From: Verrucomicrobiia bacterium | GTDB taxonomy: Bacteria > Verrucomicrobiota > Verrucomicrobiia > Opitutales > Cerasicoccaceae | DNA length: 64,000 nt | Reading direction: 5' to 3' | Assembly: GCA_030432235.1 (NCBI GenBank) | Contig: JAUIHT010000006.1 | Span: forward strand, 334,476-398,475 | Shown here: one piece after another, positions 9,704 through 19,300 of the stretch | Position numbering within the stretch: the stretch's first letter is position 1 | Layout: each line of letters starts with the position of its first letter | Translations under genes and position numbers: made by a program | The notes under the pieces: model-generated | What the model was told of the DNA's origin: nothing | Database searches by the model: none | What the model saw: only the letters and a program-made list of their open reading frames with translations

Positions 9704-12700
9704 TTACCCTTCCACACTCTCGCTCAAGGGCTTCTTTGAGGATACACGCAGGAGGCGATAACGTTCCGGCAGAATGTCGAGATTAACGACACCGTCCGTC
9801 ATCTCAATCGTCTCCAGGGTGACACCGTCGATGACTTCGATATCCTCACCGAGCGCCTTGCCGACTACTGAATTACGCAGGTCCACAGTAACGCCTTCGA
9901 TGGGTTTCTTATCCAGATTAGTCACCACAACGACAGCCCGTTCTTTATCATCACTGATAAATGCGCTACTTAGCAGAGCCTCATCGGATACAGGCACCGC
10001 CTGGTAGTGGCCGGCTTCGTTTTCGTAGTAATAGTGGGATGTCTGGCTCCCATCCATCGGAACCCAGTCAAAGGTATCCCAATATGCATAGAGCGGGCGC
10101 TTGGCCCAATCATAGCTCCGGTAACGCCCCACGGGCAGGAGGGTATACTCCTTCGCATAGGTGCCATGCAAAAGCGTAACCGCTGAATGCGTGCTGACGC
10201 GCATCGGCAAATCCTCCCAGTCATTAATTTCACCTGAGTAGAGATTGCCAAAGGGCTCGGCGGAATACTCAGAACGAAACTCCTCAAAGGGCATCCAGGA
10301 TTCGCGGAGGGACTGCGCATACATTGGGCGACCTTCACCACGGTTCTGAATGTCTGCGTAGATGTTGATAGGCCACATGCTACCGGTGTGGTTGTAGATT
10401 ATGCCGTCTTCGACAACTTCACCATGGTATATTGAGTAAACGCGGCGATATAACTCCCGGGTGGCGAGAACACCGTATTTCGGACGCGTACGCCCCTCCG
10501 AATCAACCCATGCATTGCCAATACGTGCGTTCTGGTCCTGCTGGAGATTAGCCGTGGAGTCCCAGAGCACGCCGTCGGCCCCATACTCCTTTGCAATATC
10601 GGCATGCCCCCAAGCCATAAAGTCGACGTAGGCACCATTTTCACCGGCCGACTGTGCGTAGGCGCCCCACCCTTTATTCTCGATGGGATACTTGCCTAGC
10701 TCGTAAGAAAAATCCTGCCAGTTCTTGCTGCTGGCATTTACTCCCCACCCGGTATAGAGTATGGCTTTCATACCATACTTATGAGCGAGCTCGATGCCCT
10801 TTTTGAGCTTTTCACGTTGCTCCGGTTCAACGGGGCGCTCCGGCGTGCCACCCAACTCGGTGGTGGAATTGCCGCGCCAACTGTAATAGAAGACAAAGAC
10901 CTTGCCACCAAGTTCAGCAACACGTTTGAACACTTCCTCGTCTGTTACAACGCCAAGTTTCTGATAAATATTTAAGATGCCGCGATCCTTGGGTGTCTCA
11001 CGAATGGGCGTCGCCTGCAACCCGAACTGTAGCCGCATAGGCTTGTCCAGACTTATCGGCTTCTGAATGATATGGGCGAGTAACTCACCACCTTTGCCAT
11101 TCTGCGGGGGCAGGGTTTCAAGGACAGCGTTGGGTTTGTCGATTGACCAGTCTATAGGAGCTTCGGCGATGAAGCCCATGCCTGCAGTCTCGTTGCCGAT
11201 CCACAAATAAGGCGTAAAGGGTATCTTGGCATGCTCCAGGAAGCCGGGGGCTCCATTGAGTTCAGGCTCCGGTACTTTGGATTGAATCAATGGATCTACC
11301 AAAAATTTGTGGCGGCCCATTAATTCACACAGCTCGGGATTCACCTGGATGCCCAGCGACATGGATTCGATATCAACCGGAGCGTCTGTCGGCGCCAGTT
11401 CCAGATCATACCAGAGCAGGCCATCAAACTCAGCCCGCAGGGTGCCGCTCAGCTCAAGACCTTTCGCGCTAAGGGTAACATCATAAGTAACGCCACCATC
11501 GGAGGATTCGATTGCCTCCATTTTGGTCACTTTCCAATCGACGGAGCCACTGCCGGTCTGTGCCTGGAGCGTGACTGGAGCCGAAAGCACTTCGACACCA
11601 TTGCTAACGACCGATGCCGGGAAGACGGTGCTCAAGTCATAATCACGTCCCCAGACTTGGAAATCGCCTGGAGTCTCCGCGACTACCGGGGTCCATGGTC
11701 CGGGAACTTCAATCTGGTTCCCCTTTTCATTCTTGAACCAGGGCGGTGTAGCCGGACGTTCTACCGGAGTGATATTTGTGGCCAGCAATTCACCATTGGG
11801 AAGGAAGTATTCAGCTTTCACTCGGTAAAAGCCAGCTTCGAGGTCTTTAACAGGCAATTCCAGTTTGACTTCATCATCGCCAGCATCAACGGACTGTGAG
11901 ACTTCCGAAATGACGGGTTGCTGGGATTCGGCCGGGATTAGGCTCACTTTGAGAACACCGCCTTCAGACGCATCCAGAGCTTTCGTGTCCGCAAACACAT
12001 CAATAACCTGCGAGTAGAGCCAATAGGGCTCCAGACTCAGTGAGAGAGGTGGGACAATCTCAAATACAGACGCCCCTGACGCCAATACTTGATCGTTACC
12101 AGTGGTTACCCGATACTGTACCAAATATTCACCCAGCGGTAAATCAGATCCGAAGCCAAATGTTTTACGTACCCCCTTTGAGACCTCAATGGTTTCAGTT
12201 GCTTCAGCGCCGCCTTCTACTGGTTGATACTGCTCTTCAGCGAATTCTATCATGGCGATCAGACTCGCGTTCTTTGCAAACTCAACTTGCGAATCATGGC
12301 TGACGCCACTTTCGATATTATCGTAATAACTTTTTATGGTGGAATCGCTGGTATCACGGCCGGAAACACTTATTTGCGTCTTAATGCCGAAAAGATCACT
12401 GGTGCCATTAGCCACTGAAAAGCCGATGCCGTGCTGGCCGTTGGGCAACTTACCTACGGTGTTGAGCTGAACCGCCGGGACTTTGGCAAAGCGAATGCGC
12501 CCGAAGTTCCAGAACTGATGCCAGATGTTTCCCCGGTAGGACCAGTATGCGACCTGCGTAAAAGGGGTGCGCCGATTATCGACGAAATCGAATCCCCACC
12601 ATTCCATTGGGCTGGGAGGGCCATCTAATCCGAAGGCTTTGAACGGGATGGCTATTTCCCCCTCCCAGCCAGTGTCGGTCAAGCGGACTGCTTTCTCCCA

Positions 12701-13204
12701 ATCCGCATCCCAGTCATTATCTTTATTTGGATCACAGTGGGCATCGCCAAAAGCTCCGTTTCCGAAGATGATGAAATCATACGTATCGTAAAAGTCCAAC
12801 TCTGGGGCGAGCAGGATTTCAACCGCATCGATATTACCAAAACTCGGGCTTTGGAGGCGCCCTTCTTCGTTGGGAGTAGCCGGATGCGGTGTTTCCTTCG
12901 GACGGTTGATGCTGAAAGCCAAGTAAATATTCCTATCATCATAACCCAGACGGATTGTATGGTCATACTCGCTTATCAATCCCTGTTTACCAGACAACAG
13001 CGGACCGACTTTAGCGGCTGCCAGCCACTCATTGAGCGAAACAGTGCCATCAATAGAAGGGGCTGTTGACAGATATGGGATAGTCCATTCGGGGGTACGC
13101 TTCCATTGCAGCTCACCCGCATCTTTCGCAGGGTCGTTAGCCTTAAGTGTCGCACTGCATAGGCAAACGAGAGCCAAGGCACTAAGAAATTTGCCATTCA
13201 TCAT
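9704..13204 (-). CDS. Large secreted CBM9-like/TIM-barrel glycoside hydrolase-like protein
   Basis: A 1166-residue exported protein with signal peptide MMNGKFLSALALVCLCSATLKA. Residues about 45-255 are a CBM9-like domain (SIDGTVSLNEWLAAAKVG, YDDRNIYLAFSINRP, VEILLAPELDFYD, WEGEIAIPFKAFGLD, WGFDFVDNRRTPFTQVAYWS), usually a carbohydrate-binding fold. A long beta-sandwich middle follows. Residues about 745-1080 form a TIM-barrel-like domain (GKVFVFYYSWRG, HKYGMKAILYTGWG, KEYGADGVLWDSTAN, IYNHTGSMWPINIYADIQNRG), with an Asp in GVLWDS at a typical barrel strand end. This resembles GH123/DUF6067-like or GH36-like barrels, but I cannot name the family. A C-terminal beta-domain closes the protein. 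An operator-like site lies 29 bases before the ATG. Confidence 0.7.
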   Translation of the reverse strand: MMNGKFLSALALVCLCSATLKANDPAKDAGELQWKRTPEWTIPYLSTAPSIDGTVSLNEWLAAAKVGPLLSGKQGLISEYDHTIRLGYDDRNIYLAFSINRPKETPHPATPNEEGRLQSPSFGNIDAVEILLAPELDFYDTYDFIIFGNGAFGDAHCDPNKDNDWDADWEKAVRLTDTGWEGEIAIPFKAFGLDGPPSPMEWWGFDFVDNRRTPFTQVAYWSYRGNIWHQFWNFGRIRFAKVPAVQLNTVGKLPNGQHGIGFSVANGTSDLFGIKTQISVSGRDTSDSTIKSYYDNIESGVSHDSQVEFAKNASLIAMIEFAEEQYQPVEGGAEATETIEVSKGVRKTFGFGSDLPLGEYLVQYRVTTGNDQVLASGASVFEIVPPLSLSLEPYWLYSQVIDVFADTKALDASEGGVLKVSLIPAESQQPVISEVSQSVDAGDDEVKLELPVKDLEAGFYRVKAEYFLPNGELLATNITPVERPATPPWFKNEKGNQIEVPGPWTPVVAETPGDFQVWGRDYDLSTVFPASVVSNGVEVLSAPVTLQAQTGSGSVDWKVTKMEAIESSDGGVTYDVTLSAKGLELSGTLRAEFDGLLWYDLELAPTDAPVDIESMSLGIQVNPELCELMGRHKFLVDPLIQSKVPEPELNGAPGFLEHAKIPFTPYLWIGNETAGMGFIAEAPIDWSIDKPNAVLETLPPQNGKGGELLAHIIQKPISLDKPMRLQFGLQATPIRETPKDRGILNIYQKLGVVTDEEVFKRVAELGGKVFVFYYSWRGNSTTELGGTPERPVEPEQREKLKKGIELAHKYGMKAILYTGWGVNASSKNWQDFSYELGKYPIENKGWGAYAQSAGENGAYVDFMAWGHADIAKEYGADGVLWDSTANLQQDQNARIGNAWVDSEGRTRPKYGVLATRELYRRVYSIYHGEVVEDGIIYNHTGSMWPINIYADIQNRGEGRPMYAQSLRESWMPFEEFRSEYSAEPFGNLYSGEINDWEDLPMRVSTHSAVTLLHGTYAKEYTLLPVGRYRSYDWAKRPLYAYWDTFDWVPMDGSQTSHYYYENEAGHYQAVPVSDEALLSSAFISDDKERAVVVVTNLDKKPIEGVTVDLRNSVVGKALGEDIEVIDGVTLETIEMTDGVVNLDILPERYRLLRVSSKKPLSESVEG

Positions 13205-13232
13205 CTTGTTATAGAAGGGTTGAGGGTAAAAT

Positions 13233-13246
13233 TGTACTCGTGTTCA
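13233..13246. promoter_or_regulatory. LacI-type operator-like site before the 1166-aa gene
   Basis: TGTACTCGTGTTCA, matching the site at 22081 in 13 of 14 positions. It sits 29 bases upstream of the ATG at 13204 (minus strand), close enough to block transcription or its start. Inferred to be bound by the LacI-family protein at 22363. Confidence 0.6.
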
Positions 13247-13282
13247 AAAAATGAAAAAAAGCTATTAGGTTTCAAGAAAAAA

Positions 13283-14506
13283 TCACAATAAACCGGATAG
13301 CCGAAGCTCGTGCATCCGCTCACAGGCTTCATTCTCTTTTTCCAGGCGGGTTGGATCGAGACCAAGCTCGAGCTCTGGTTGCATGAATATCGCCAAAGCT
13401 GACCAGCCCCAGAAAGGCCGTTTACCACAGCCGACGCCCGATTCCGCAGTGTAATATTCACTAAAGGTGGAGCGATTGAATAGTTGGAAAGTTTTATCCG
13501 CCAAGGTTTGCGCGGCCTCTGTCATACCGTAACGACGCAACCCCTGATACGTAATATAGTTGGTAGGCACCCAGGTATTGCCACGCCATGAACAGCACGC
13601 GGTGCTTTCATCAGGTAGAAAGCCTTCCACATAAGTCGGCTCACTGGCTGACAACGCCGGCAAGGGCCAAGGACGCCAGAATTCAGCAGGGTTCAAGAGA
13701 TGCTCGTCGACGAGTCGCTTGGCTTGCTCAGGCGACGGTACCCCCGCCCAGAGTGAAGAGAACGCACTGACGCATTTTATTGGAATGGGACGCTTTTCTT
13801 TGATATGCCAATCGTAGAACATACCGTCCTCTTCATTCCAAAGGTGACGTCGCATGGCCACAGCCAGGCCTTCACTGTCTTGACGCAGCATGGTGGCGTC
13901 TTCATCCTGGCCGAGAATTTCCGCCAGAAGTGACAGGGCAAAGCTCTCTCGAACCAAGTAGCTATTGAGATCCGTACCCGCACAGAATAGATTGGGCCCC
14001 TCAAAAGCCCCTGCTCGCTCGTAGAGATTGTCCATACCCGTCTGGCCCGTACTGTACCAGATGCTAAGGTTGGTTTCCTCGTCACGATAACGACCGCGCC
14101 AACAAGCGTAATACTTCACCAGCCTTTCCCATAGTCCCTCCTCGAGCAGCCACTCGGAATGACCGGTTATGTGCTGGCAGATCAACAGTATTTGCCCGAG
14201 GAATGGCTTTATCATCGTGCGGTGCTTAGGGTGAATGCCTCCAGGATAGCCTAGGTTAAATGCGCGCCCAATGAAGCCGTCCTCCTCCTGACGACTCAAA
14301 AAAATGCGTACGCCGTTCTTCAGGTACTCGGGAGGCCAGCCGGTATACCCCAGGAGGATGCCTTCAAAATACTGATCCCAGTCATACAGAGAGTTATCCG
14401 CATAGCCGGTAAAATACGGACGCGTAGGTAGAAAGCTGCGTACGCCCTGTGGAAGGATGCCGTAGAAATAAGTAATCAGCGCTTGTCGGTATGAGTCCGG
14501 CTTCAT
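13283..14506 (-). CDS. GH63/trehalase-like (alpha/alpha)6 glycoside hydrolase
   Basis: A 407-residue protein without a signal peptide, so probably cytoplasmic. The fold signatures are those of the GH63/GH37/mannosylglycerate-hydrolase group: YDWDQYFEGILLGY near the N-terminus, TGQTGMDNLYER (matching the SGLDNSPRW-type element, with the presumed catalytic Asp), the FSSLWAGVPSPEQA segment, SWRGNTWVPTNYITYQGL, and FSEYYTAESGVG, the element that carries the general base region in relatives. It is shorter than full GH63 enzymes and consists of the catalytic toroid only. The substrate is probably an alpha-linked disaccharide or oligosaccharide product. It begins one base after the stop of the PL22-like gene, so the two are translated from one mRNA. 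Confidence 0.78.
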   Translation of the reverse strand: MKPDSYRQALITYFYGILPQGVRSFLPTRPYFTGYADNSLYDWDQYFEGILLGYTGWPPEYLKNGVRIFLSRQEEDGFIGRAFNLGYPGGIHPKHRTMIKPFLGQILLICQHITGHSEWLLEEGLWERLVKYYACWRGRYRDEETNLSIWYSTGQTGMDNLYERAGAFEGPNLFCAGTDLNSYLVRESFALSLLAEILGQDEDATMLRQDSEGLAVAMRRHLWNEEDGMFYDWHIKEKRPIPIKCVSAFSSLWAGVPSPEQAKRLVDEHLLNPAEFWRPWPLPALSASEPTYVEGFLPDESTACCSWRGNTWVPTNYITYQGLRRYGMTEAAQTLADKTFQLFNRSTFSEYYTAESGVGCGKRPFWGWSALAIFMQPELELGLDPTRLEKENEACERMHELRLSGLL

Positions 14507-14507
14507 A

Positions 14508-15662
14508 TCAGGTAATAAAGTCCTCCAGTAGATACATTTGCAGGCGTGTCCCGCGGTTGTTTACATTGATTAACAGACTTTTGCTATCCGGAGACCAAAC
14601 CGGGTGTAGATTGGCACGCGTGATAGTGTGTGGCTGATAAGTCTCGCCAAGGCGTGTATAGTGGTCAAAGCGGGCGATTTCCATACAGCGCCCCGTTGCG
14701 AGTTCAATGACATAAAACGGGCAAACCTGCCCGTTCGCCGTGTATGCATCAAGAGCTAGATATTTGCCATTGGGAGAGACAACAGGATGCGCCGGCCCCT
14801 CAATAGGAAAATCTATCAATCTCTCTACGTCAGCGGTGACCGCGTCCTGAAGGACAAGCCAGCGATTGTCCGAACCATCCAGCGGCTGCATGATATTAAT
14901 GATCTGTCGCCCGCTTGGCATCCACTGAGGATGTCCAGATATTCTATGACCGTGAGCAATGAAGTTCCTCTCTCTCAGATCTAATGTGAAAAAGCCTCCC
15001 CATATAGCCACTTGGCTGTCTCTCTTACGCCCTGTTCTGGGACGGACTAGCTTGAAGAAGGCCATCGATTCGTCCGCATTGGCGACTAAGTGATGGACTT
15101 CCCATGGACACTCCAGATCTACCATCTCCGGTATCAGATGCTCAGACGCTTCACCGGGTGTAAACAGTTCCTCGATCTCTCCCTTAACAAAATCGATGCG
15201 CATCGCTACACATTCACTGTTTTCTTTTGCGGATGACTTCGCATTGTCGGCAAAGTCGCCATAGCCGTGACGCCCATTTGTCGAAACGCAGCGAACATGA
15301 AGCCCTTCGTAAAAATGAGCGCTCCCCCCGCCCTTGGCAACATCTGTGACTACTGCGCCCTTACAACCGTTTCGGATGTCATCATAGACGATCTTGGTTC
15401 CATCCATACACCACTGCTGATAAGCCGCTGTGTGATAGTCGTACTTTTGTGATGTGCCGATTATTCGGTTATTACCTGTGGCCAAGTCTCGCACCACAAT
15501 CTCAGCTTGCTGACCCACTTCCTCAAAACCGGCGTAGAGCAGGCTGGTACCATTCGGATTCCATGGCGAAAGCCCCTGATAGGCATGCAGCGAGTGCTTA
15601 TAAGGCGTCTCCAAGAGTGTGACACGGGCCTTATTAAATGGGTTTGGATGGCGGCAACTCAT
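14508..15662 (-). CDS. Oligogalacturonate lyase-like (PL22-type) beta-propeller protein
   Basis: A 384-residue cytoplasmic protein built of TolB/WD40-like blades: LSPWNPNGTSLLYAGF, WCMDGTKIVYDDIRNG, GHPQWMPSGRQIINIMQ, HPVVSPNGKYLALDAYT and LHPVWSPDSKSLLINVNNRG. The length, the absence of a signal peptide and the many His residues in HYH/HH positions (for example CPWEVHHLVANADE and ETYQPHTITRANLHP) fit the PL22 oligogalacturonate lyase group, which uses a metal and His residues at the propeller centre. Whether it is really a lyase on unsaturated uronides is inference. It is immediately upstream of the GH63-like gene and 14 bases downstream of the small exported protein gene, indicating a single operon. 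Confidence 0.7.
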   Translation of the reverse strand: MSCRHPNPFNKARVTLLETPYKHSLHAYQGLSPWNPNGTSLLYAGFEEVGQQAEIVVRDLATGNNRIIGTSQKYDYHTAAYQQWCMDGTKIVYDDIRNGCKGAVVTDVAKGGGSAHFYEGLHVRCVSTNGRHGYGDFADNAKSSAKENSECVAMRIDFVKGEIEELFTPGEASEHLIPEMVDLECPWEVHHLVANADESMAFFKLVRPRTGRKRDSQVAIWGGFFTLDLRERNFIAHGHRISGHPQWMPSGRQIINIMQPLDGSDNRWLVLQDAVTADVERLIDFPIEGPAHPVVSPNGKYLALDAYTANGQVCPFYVIELATGRCMEIARFDHYTRLGETYQPHTITRANLHPVWSPDSKSLLINVNNRGTRLQMYLLEDFIT

Positions 15663-15676
15663 GTTATGAAAAGTAA

Positions 15677-16378
15677 TCAGGTATCTTTAAACACTTCGCG
15701 AATGCGCTTCACCTTATAACCTTTATCCTTGTCCTGATAAATGAGAACTAAGTAGCGGACATTCGGGTTAACAGCCCAATTAGTCGAAAAAACCAATTTC
15801 CATTCATCACGATTATCCTCTGCCGCCAGCTTGACGGAAATCGAGGTGGATCGAGTTTCTTCCGTCATAGGGATTACCGTGGTACGGCCACTAAGTACGA
15901 GATTTCGCTCCTGGCCAAGTGCTACCGCAATGCGCTCCTGGGTAAGGTTTACAAATCGATAAGCACCCCAACTGAAATCATTTTCATCGTCGGCATATAC
16001 TCGTACATGATACTTACCTTTTTCCCCGGGACTGGGTAAAAACAACATCGATACTTCGGAAGCTCCCTGGGGGATGTGGGCCTTCGCGATAGCGACCGGT
16101 CGCATAATGCCCTCGGCATCCGGTATGTCCCTGAGAAAAGTCATCGGGGTACGGCCTCGATATGTATACTCCCGGGAGAATACACTGGTAGTCAATTTTA
16201 CTGGGCAACGAATATCACCAACATTGTAGTAAATATCGTCAACCTGCTCAGGCATGCTCAGGCCCTTAAACTTGATTGAGACAAGAGTTTCGTCATCGGC
16301 CATAACATAGCTGCCAAGGCAAAGGCCACCGAGGAAGAACAGGCTCCAACTGCACAAAAGCTTATATCTCATCTTCAT
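15677..16378 (-). CDS. Small exported protein overlapping the prepilin-like gene
   Basis: About 233 residues. The open frame extends further upstream, but the ATG at 16378 gives the signal peptide MKMRYKLLCSWSLFFLGGLCLGSYVMA, so that start is chosen; it then overlaps the end of the upstream prepilin-like gene by 17 bases. The mature part is beta-rich (VSIKFKGLSMPEQVDDIYYNV, HVRVYADDENDFSWGAYRFVNL, NPNVRYLVLIYQDKDKGYKVK) without a recognised domain. The general plan (small periplasmic beta protein coupled to a pilin-like protein) is reminiscent of the exported protein at 44493 that opens the pilus operon, but no homology can be claimed. The overlap implies translational coupling and joint function with the 16362 gene. 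Confidence 0.65.
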   Translation of the reverse strand: MKMRYKLLCSWSLFFLGGLCLGSYVMADDETLVSIKFKGLSMPEQVDDIYYNVGDIRCPVKLTTSVFSREYTYRGRTPMTFLRDIPDAEGIMRPVAIAKAHIPQGASEVSMLFLPSPGEKGKYHVRVYADDENDFSWGAYRFVNLTQERIAVALGQERNLVLSGRTTVIPMTEETRSTSISVKLAAEDNRDEWKLVFSTNWAVNPNVRYLVLIYQDKDKGYKVKRIREVFKDT

Positions 16379-19300
16379 TGAGCCACCTGAAAGAAACCAC
16401 CTCGAATCGGCGGCCAAAAAGTTTATTATCCTCAGCCAACTCGTTATTGGATATCCACGCACTGTGGGCCTGAGCCTGGCTGCTAACCGATGTATCCGCC
16501 CAATCACCATCTTCATCTTCATTTTTTATGAACTCAGGCATGCGCTGAACGACCACCTCGCACCAGGCTTTGGCGCGGGCCTTATTCGTGAAAGGATCGG
16601 TGGCCTCCCCATAGGCGCGAATGAGAAAAGTATCAGATCGCACCGTCATCAAGGGCCCATAAATCCGCAGGATATCGTTCTGTGAAATCCACCCGGGAAT
16701 TCCCGCCGCCTGTGCTGCTGTCGTGTTGTTAATAAAAGCCCCATTAGCTCCATACAAGGACGTCGGCTCACCACTCTCTGTCACCGTCTTGGAAAACAGA
16801 CCATCATTATTCGTCGTTGAGTTATCGATTGCCGCTTGCAGGGCGCCACGCAATCCTAGTTCACCATCCACAAGCCTCCGATTAACAAAGTCTGCCATCG
16901 AAGGAAAAGGACCACGTTTCTTGACTTCTTCGACAATACTTTCCGCCAACTCTGTCAGTTCCGCGTCATTCAGGCTACGAAAGCCGCGCCATTGCCAACC
17001 ACTACCGCTGTTCGACGCACGCGGAGCACCAAAACGCGAAATCGGCGCATCCAAATCGTCATTGCTAATCGTTTGCGTGCCGCTAGTAACTGAATCGATG
17101 ACTAATGTCTGCCCATCGGCAAAAGCAGTACCTCCAAGAAACGCTTTCCAAGCTGCCACTGAAGTAGAATTAACATTAAATGCCCCATCTACCATGAGGC
17201 GAGAGGCTGACGTGGTGAGTGCCTCAGAGCCTTGAAGTCTATCTAGTGTATCCTCCGTCGTCTCACTGCCATAAGAGAAATACTTTATGGCACTATTAGG
17301 CAATGGTTTTCCTGCCTCAAGGAAGTCTACATCGACTGCCTCAAAGGGAGGTAGTTTTTCTCTTAAATTCTGATAAGCGCTATTCTGCGCCTGGCGGTAG
17401 TCCGGCGGAACCGTTGAAAAGAAATAGCGATCGAACAGTTCCATGTTTAGCAGATACGAATAGTCGGCGAAGACATAATCGTTATCACTCGAGCTATCCA
17501 GACGATCAATGGATTTGAAGTCGCTTACGGTATCAAGAGGGATGTAAGGCGATGCGTAAGAGTTGCCAATCGCATACGCTGGCATGGTATCGTAGAAGGA
17601 GAGATTGGCATGCATCAGTGAGCCGACCGATTGCAGAGGCTGACGAGGTACATCGAAAAGAATGACTTGGGTTTCGGAGTTAAACGTCGAATCCTTCCCC
17701 CAATAGGCGTAGGACCCGTTCGTGGATGGATTAAGGATGTCATCGGTGCCGCCGACTGGATACTCCTCACCTCCCTCGTAGAGATGATGTTCGTAAAATT
17801 GACCAAACAGGGTCTCAGGAAAGGGGGATTCCAAGCGGGAATAAAGCCGGTTAGCTACCATACGACGTGGTGAAAACTGGCTAATAACCGGAACACCATC
17901 TACTTCAAAGTTGGTCCCTTTAAGGCGCCAATCCATAATCATCAGCTTCTGTGCCGCAGTAACCCGAGGGGGCGAAGCAGTAGTAGCTGTGATTGCAGAA
18001 CCTCCAATGGGGAACGCAAATAAACCACCCCGCTTATCGATAAAGTCACTTGTCTCATCAAAGAATTTGGCATTGTTCAATCCACCGCCGACATCCACCT
18101 CTGTGCTCTTGCTCTTGGACGACAATGCGCTTTCATCGAGCATGCTCAGATTAAAGTCAATCTGGCTGCCCCCCCACTGCTGCAAAGAGTCTTTTGCAGA
18201 AACATAAAATTTAAAATAGTAGGTTTTGTCCGGCGAGGCTAAGTAAGTACCGGGGTCGACTGAATCTGGTTCAAAAGTAACCTCGATAGGCGGTATTTCG
18301 ATGCGAGCACTGCCATTCTGGAACCGATTCTGTTCATTGGTCTGATACAGTTCAACAAAGACTCCCGAATCTAATGATGCGCCTTCAGTTAGAATAATGT
18401 CCCCGCTGGACAAAGCATCATCATCCCCCCCCCCTGAAAGACCGAATATCTTAATATCGCCGGGCCCGAATTCCGCCTGTGAAATCAAAAAATTCATATC
18501 TAGGCCTTTTTCCACGCCCCCAAAGAAGGATGTGCTGGTCTGAGCCCTCGGATCGAAAGATTCTGTGGAGGCCTTCGTGGCAGTCCCCCAGGCATTTTCA
18601 TTTATCAAGGCATCGAGCGGATAACCGCGGAGGCGAGCATTACTGTAAAAATTCGTACTTTTACCGGGTACACTCGCAGCACCATTGAGAATGGAATTAG
18701 CCGAGCCGACGGGATCTATGCTATTAGACTCACCATAGACCGGGGTATCCCAAATTTGTACCTGCATGTGAGGTTCAATGGTAAGCCGGTAATCCTTAAC
18801 TGTAAGCTTAACGTTATAAGGATTCCAAAGCACAACAGCCGGATAAAAATGCAGGCGCACACCGTAATAGCGTGTTTCCTTACCATCAATGATCTGACGC
18901 GGTGCCCTTTCAAAAGTACTGATACCAAAACCCAGTTGAGCCCTTACCATGACAGGCGTTAGGGCATTCCACAGGGGTTCGCGGCGAAAGCTATCCGTAT
19001 GCTGCAGACCGCGATCCAAATCTATCGTTTTCGGCAAGCCAAACCAGTTGCCACGAAATACACGATGGTTACTGAATTCAGGCGTCGGAATGAAAAAGCC
19101 ACTGTCATTTAATTGAGGTCTATCATTGATTCCGCCAGCCGGGCCGGCCCCACGCGGCTCAATTTCCGGGGATAGATCCGTCACATCGGAAATATTATCG
19201 TGATTATCTGTCGACTCAGCATACCCCAGAAAACGATAATTTAACTCGTTGTTGCCAACACCAACAATCATTTCAGGATAGAGTGCAAAGTTGGGTTTAT

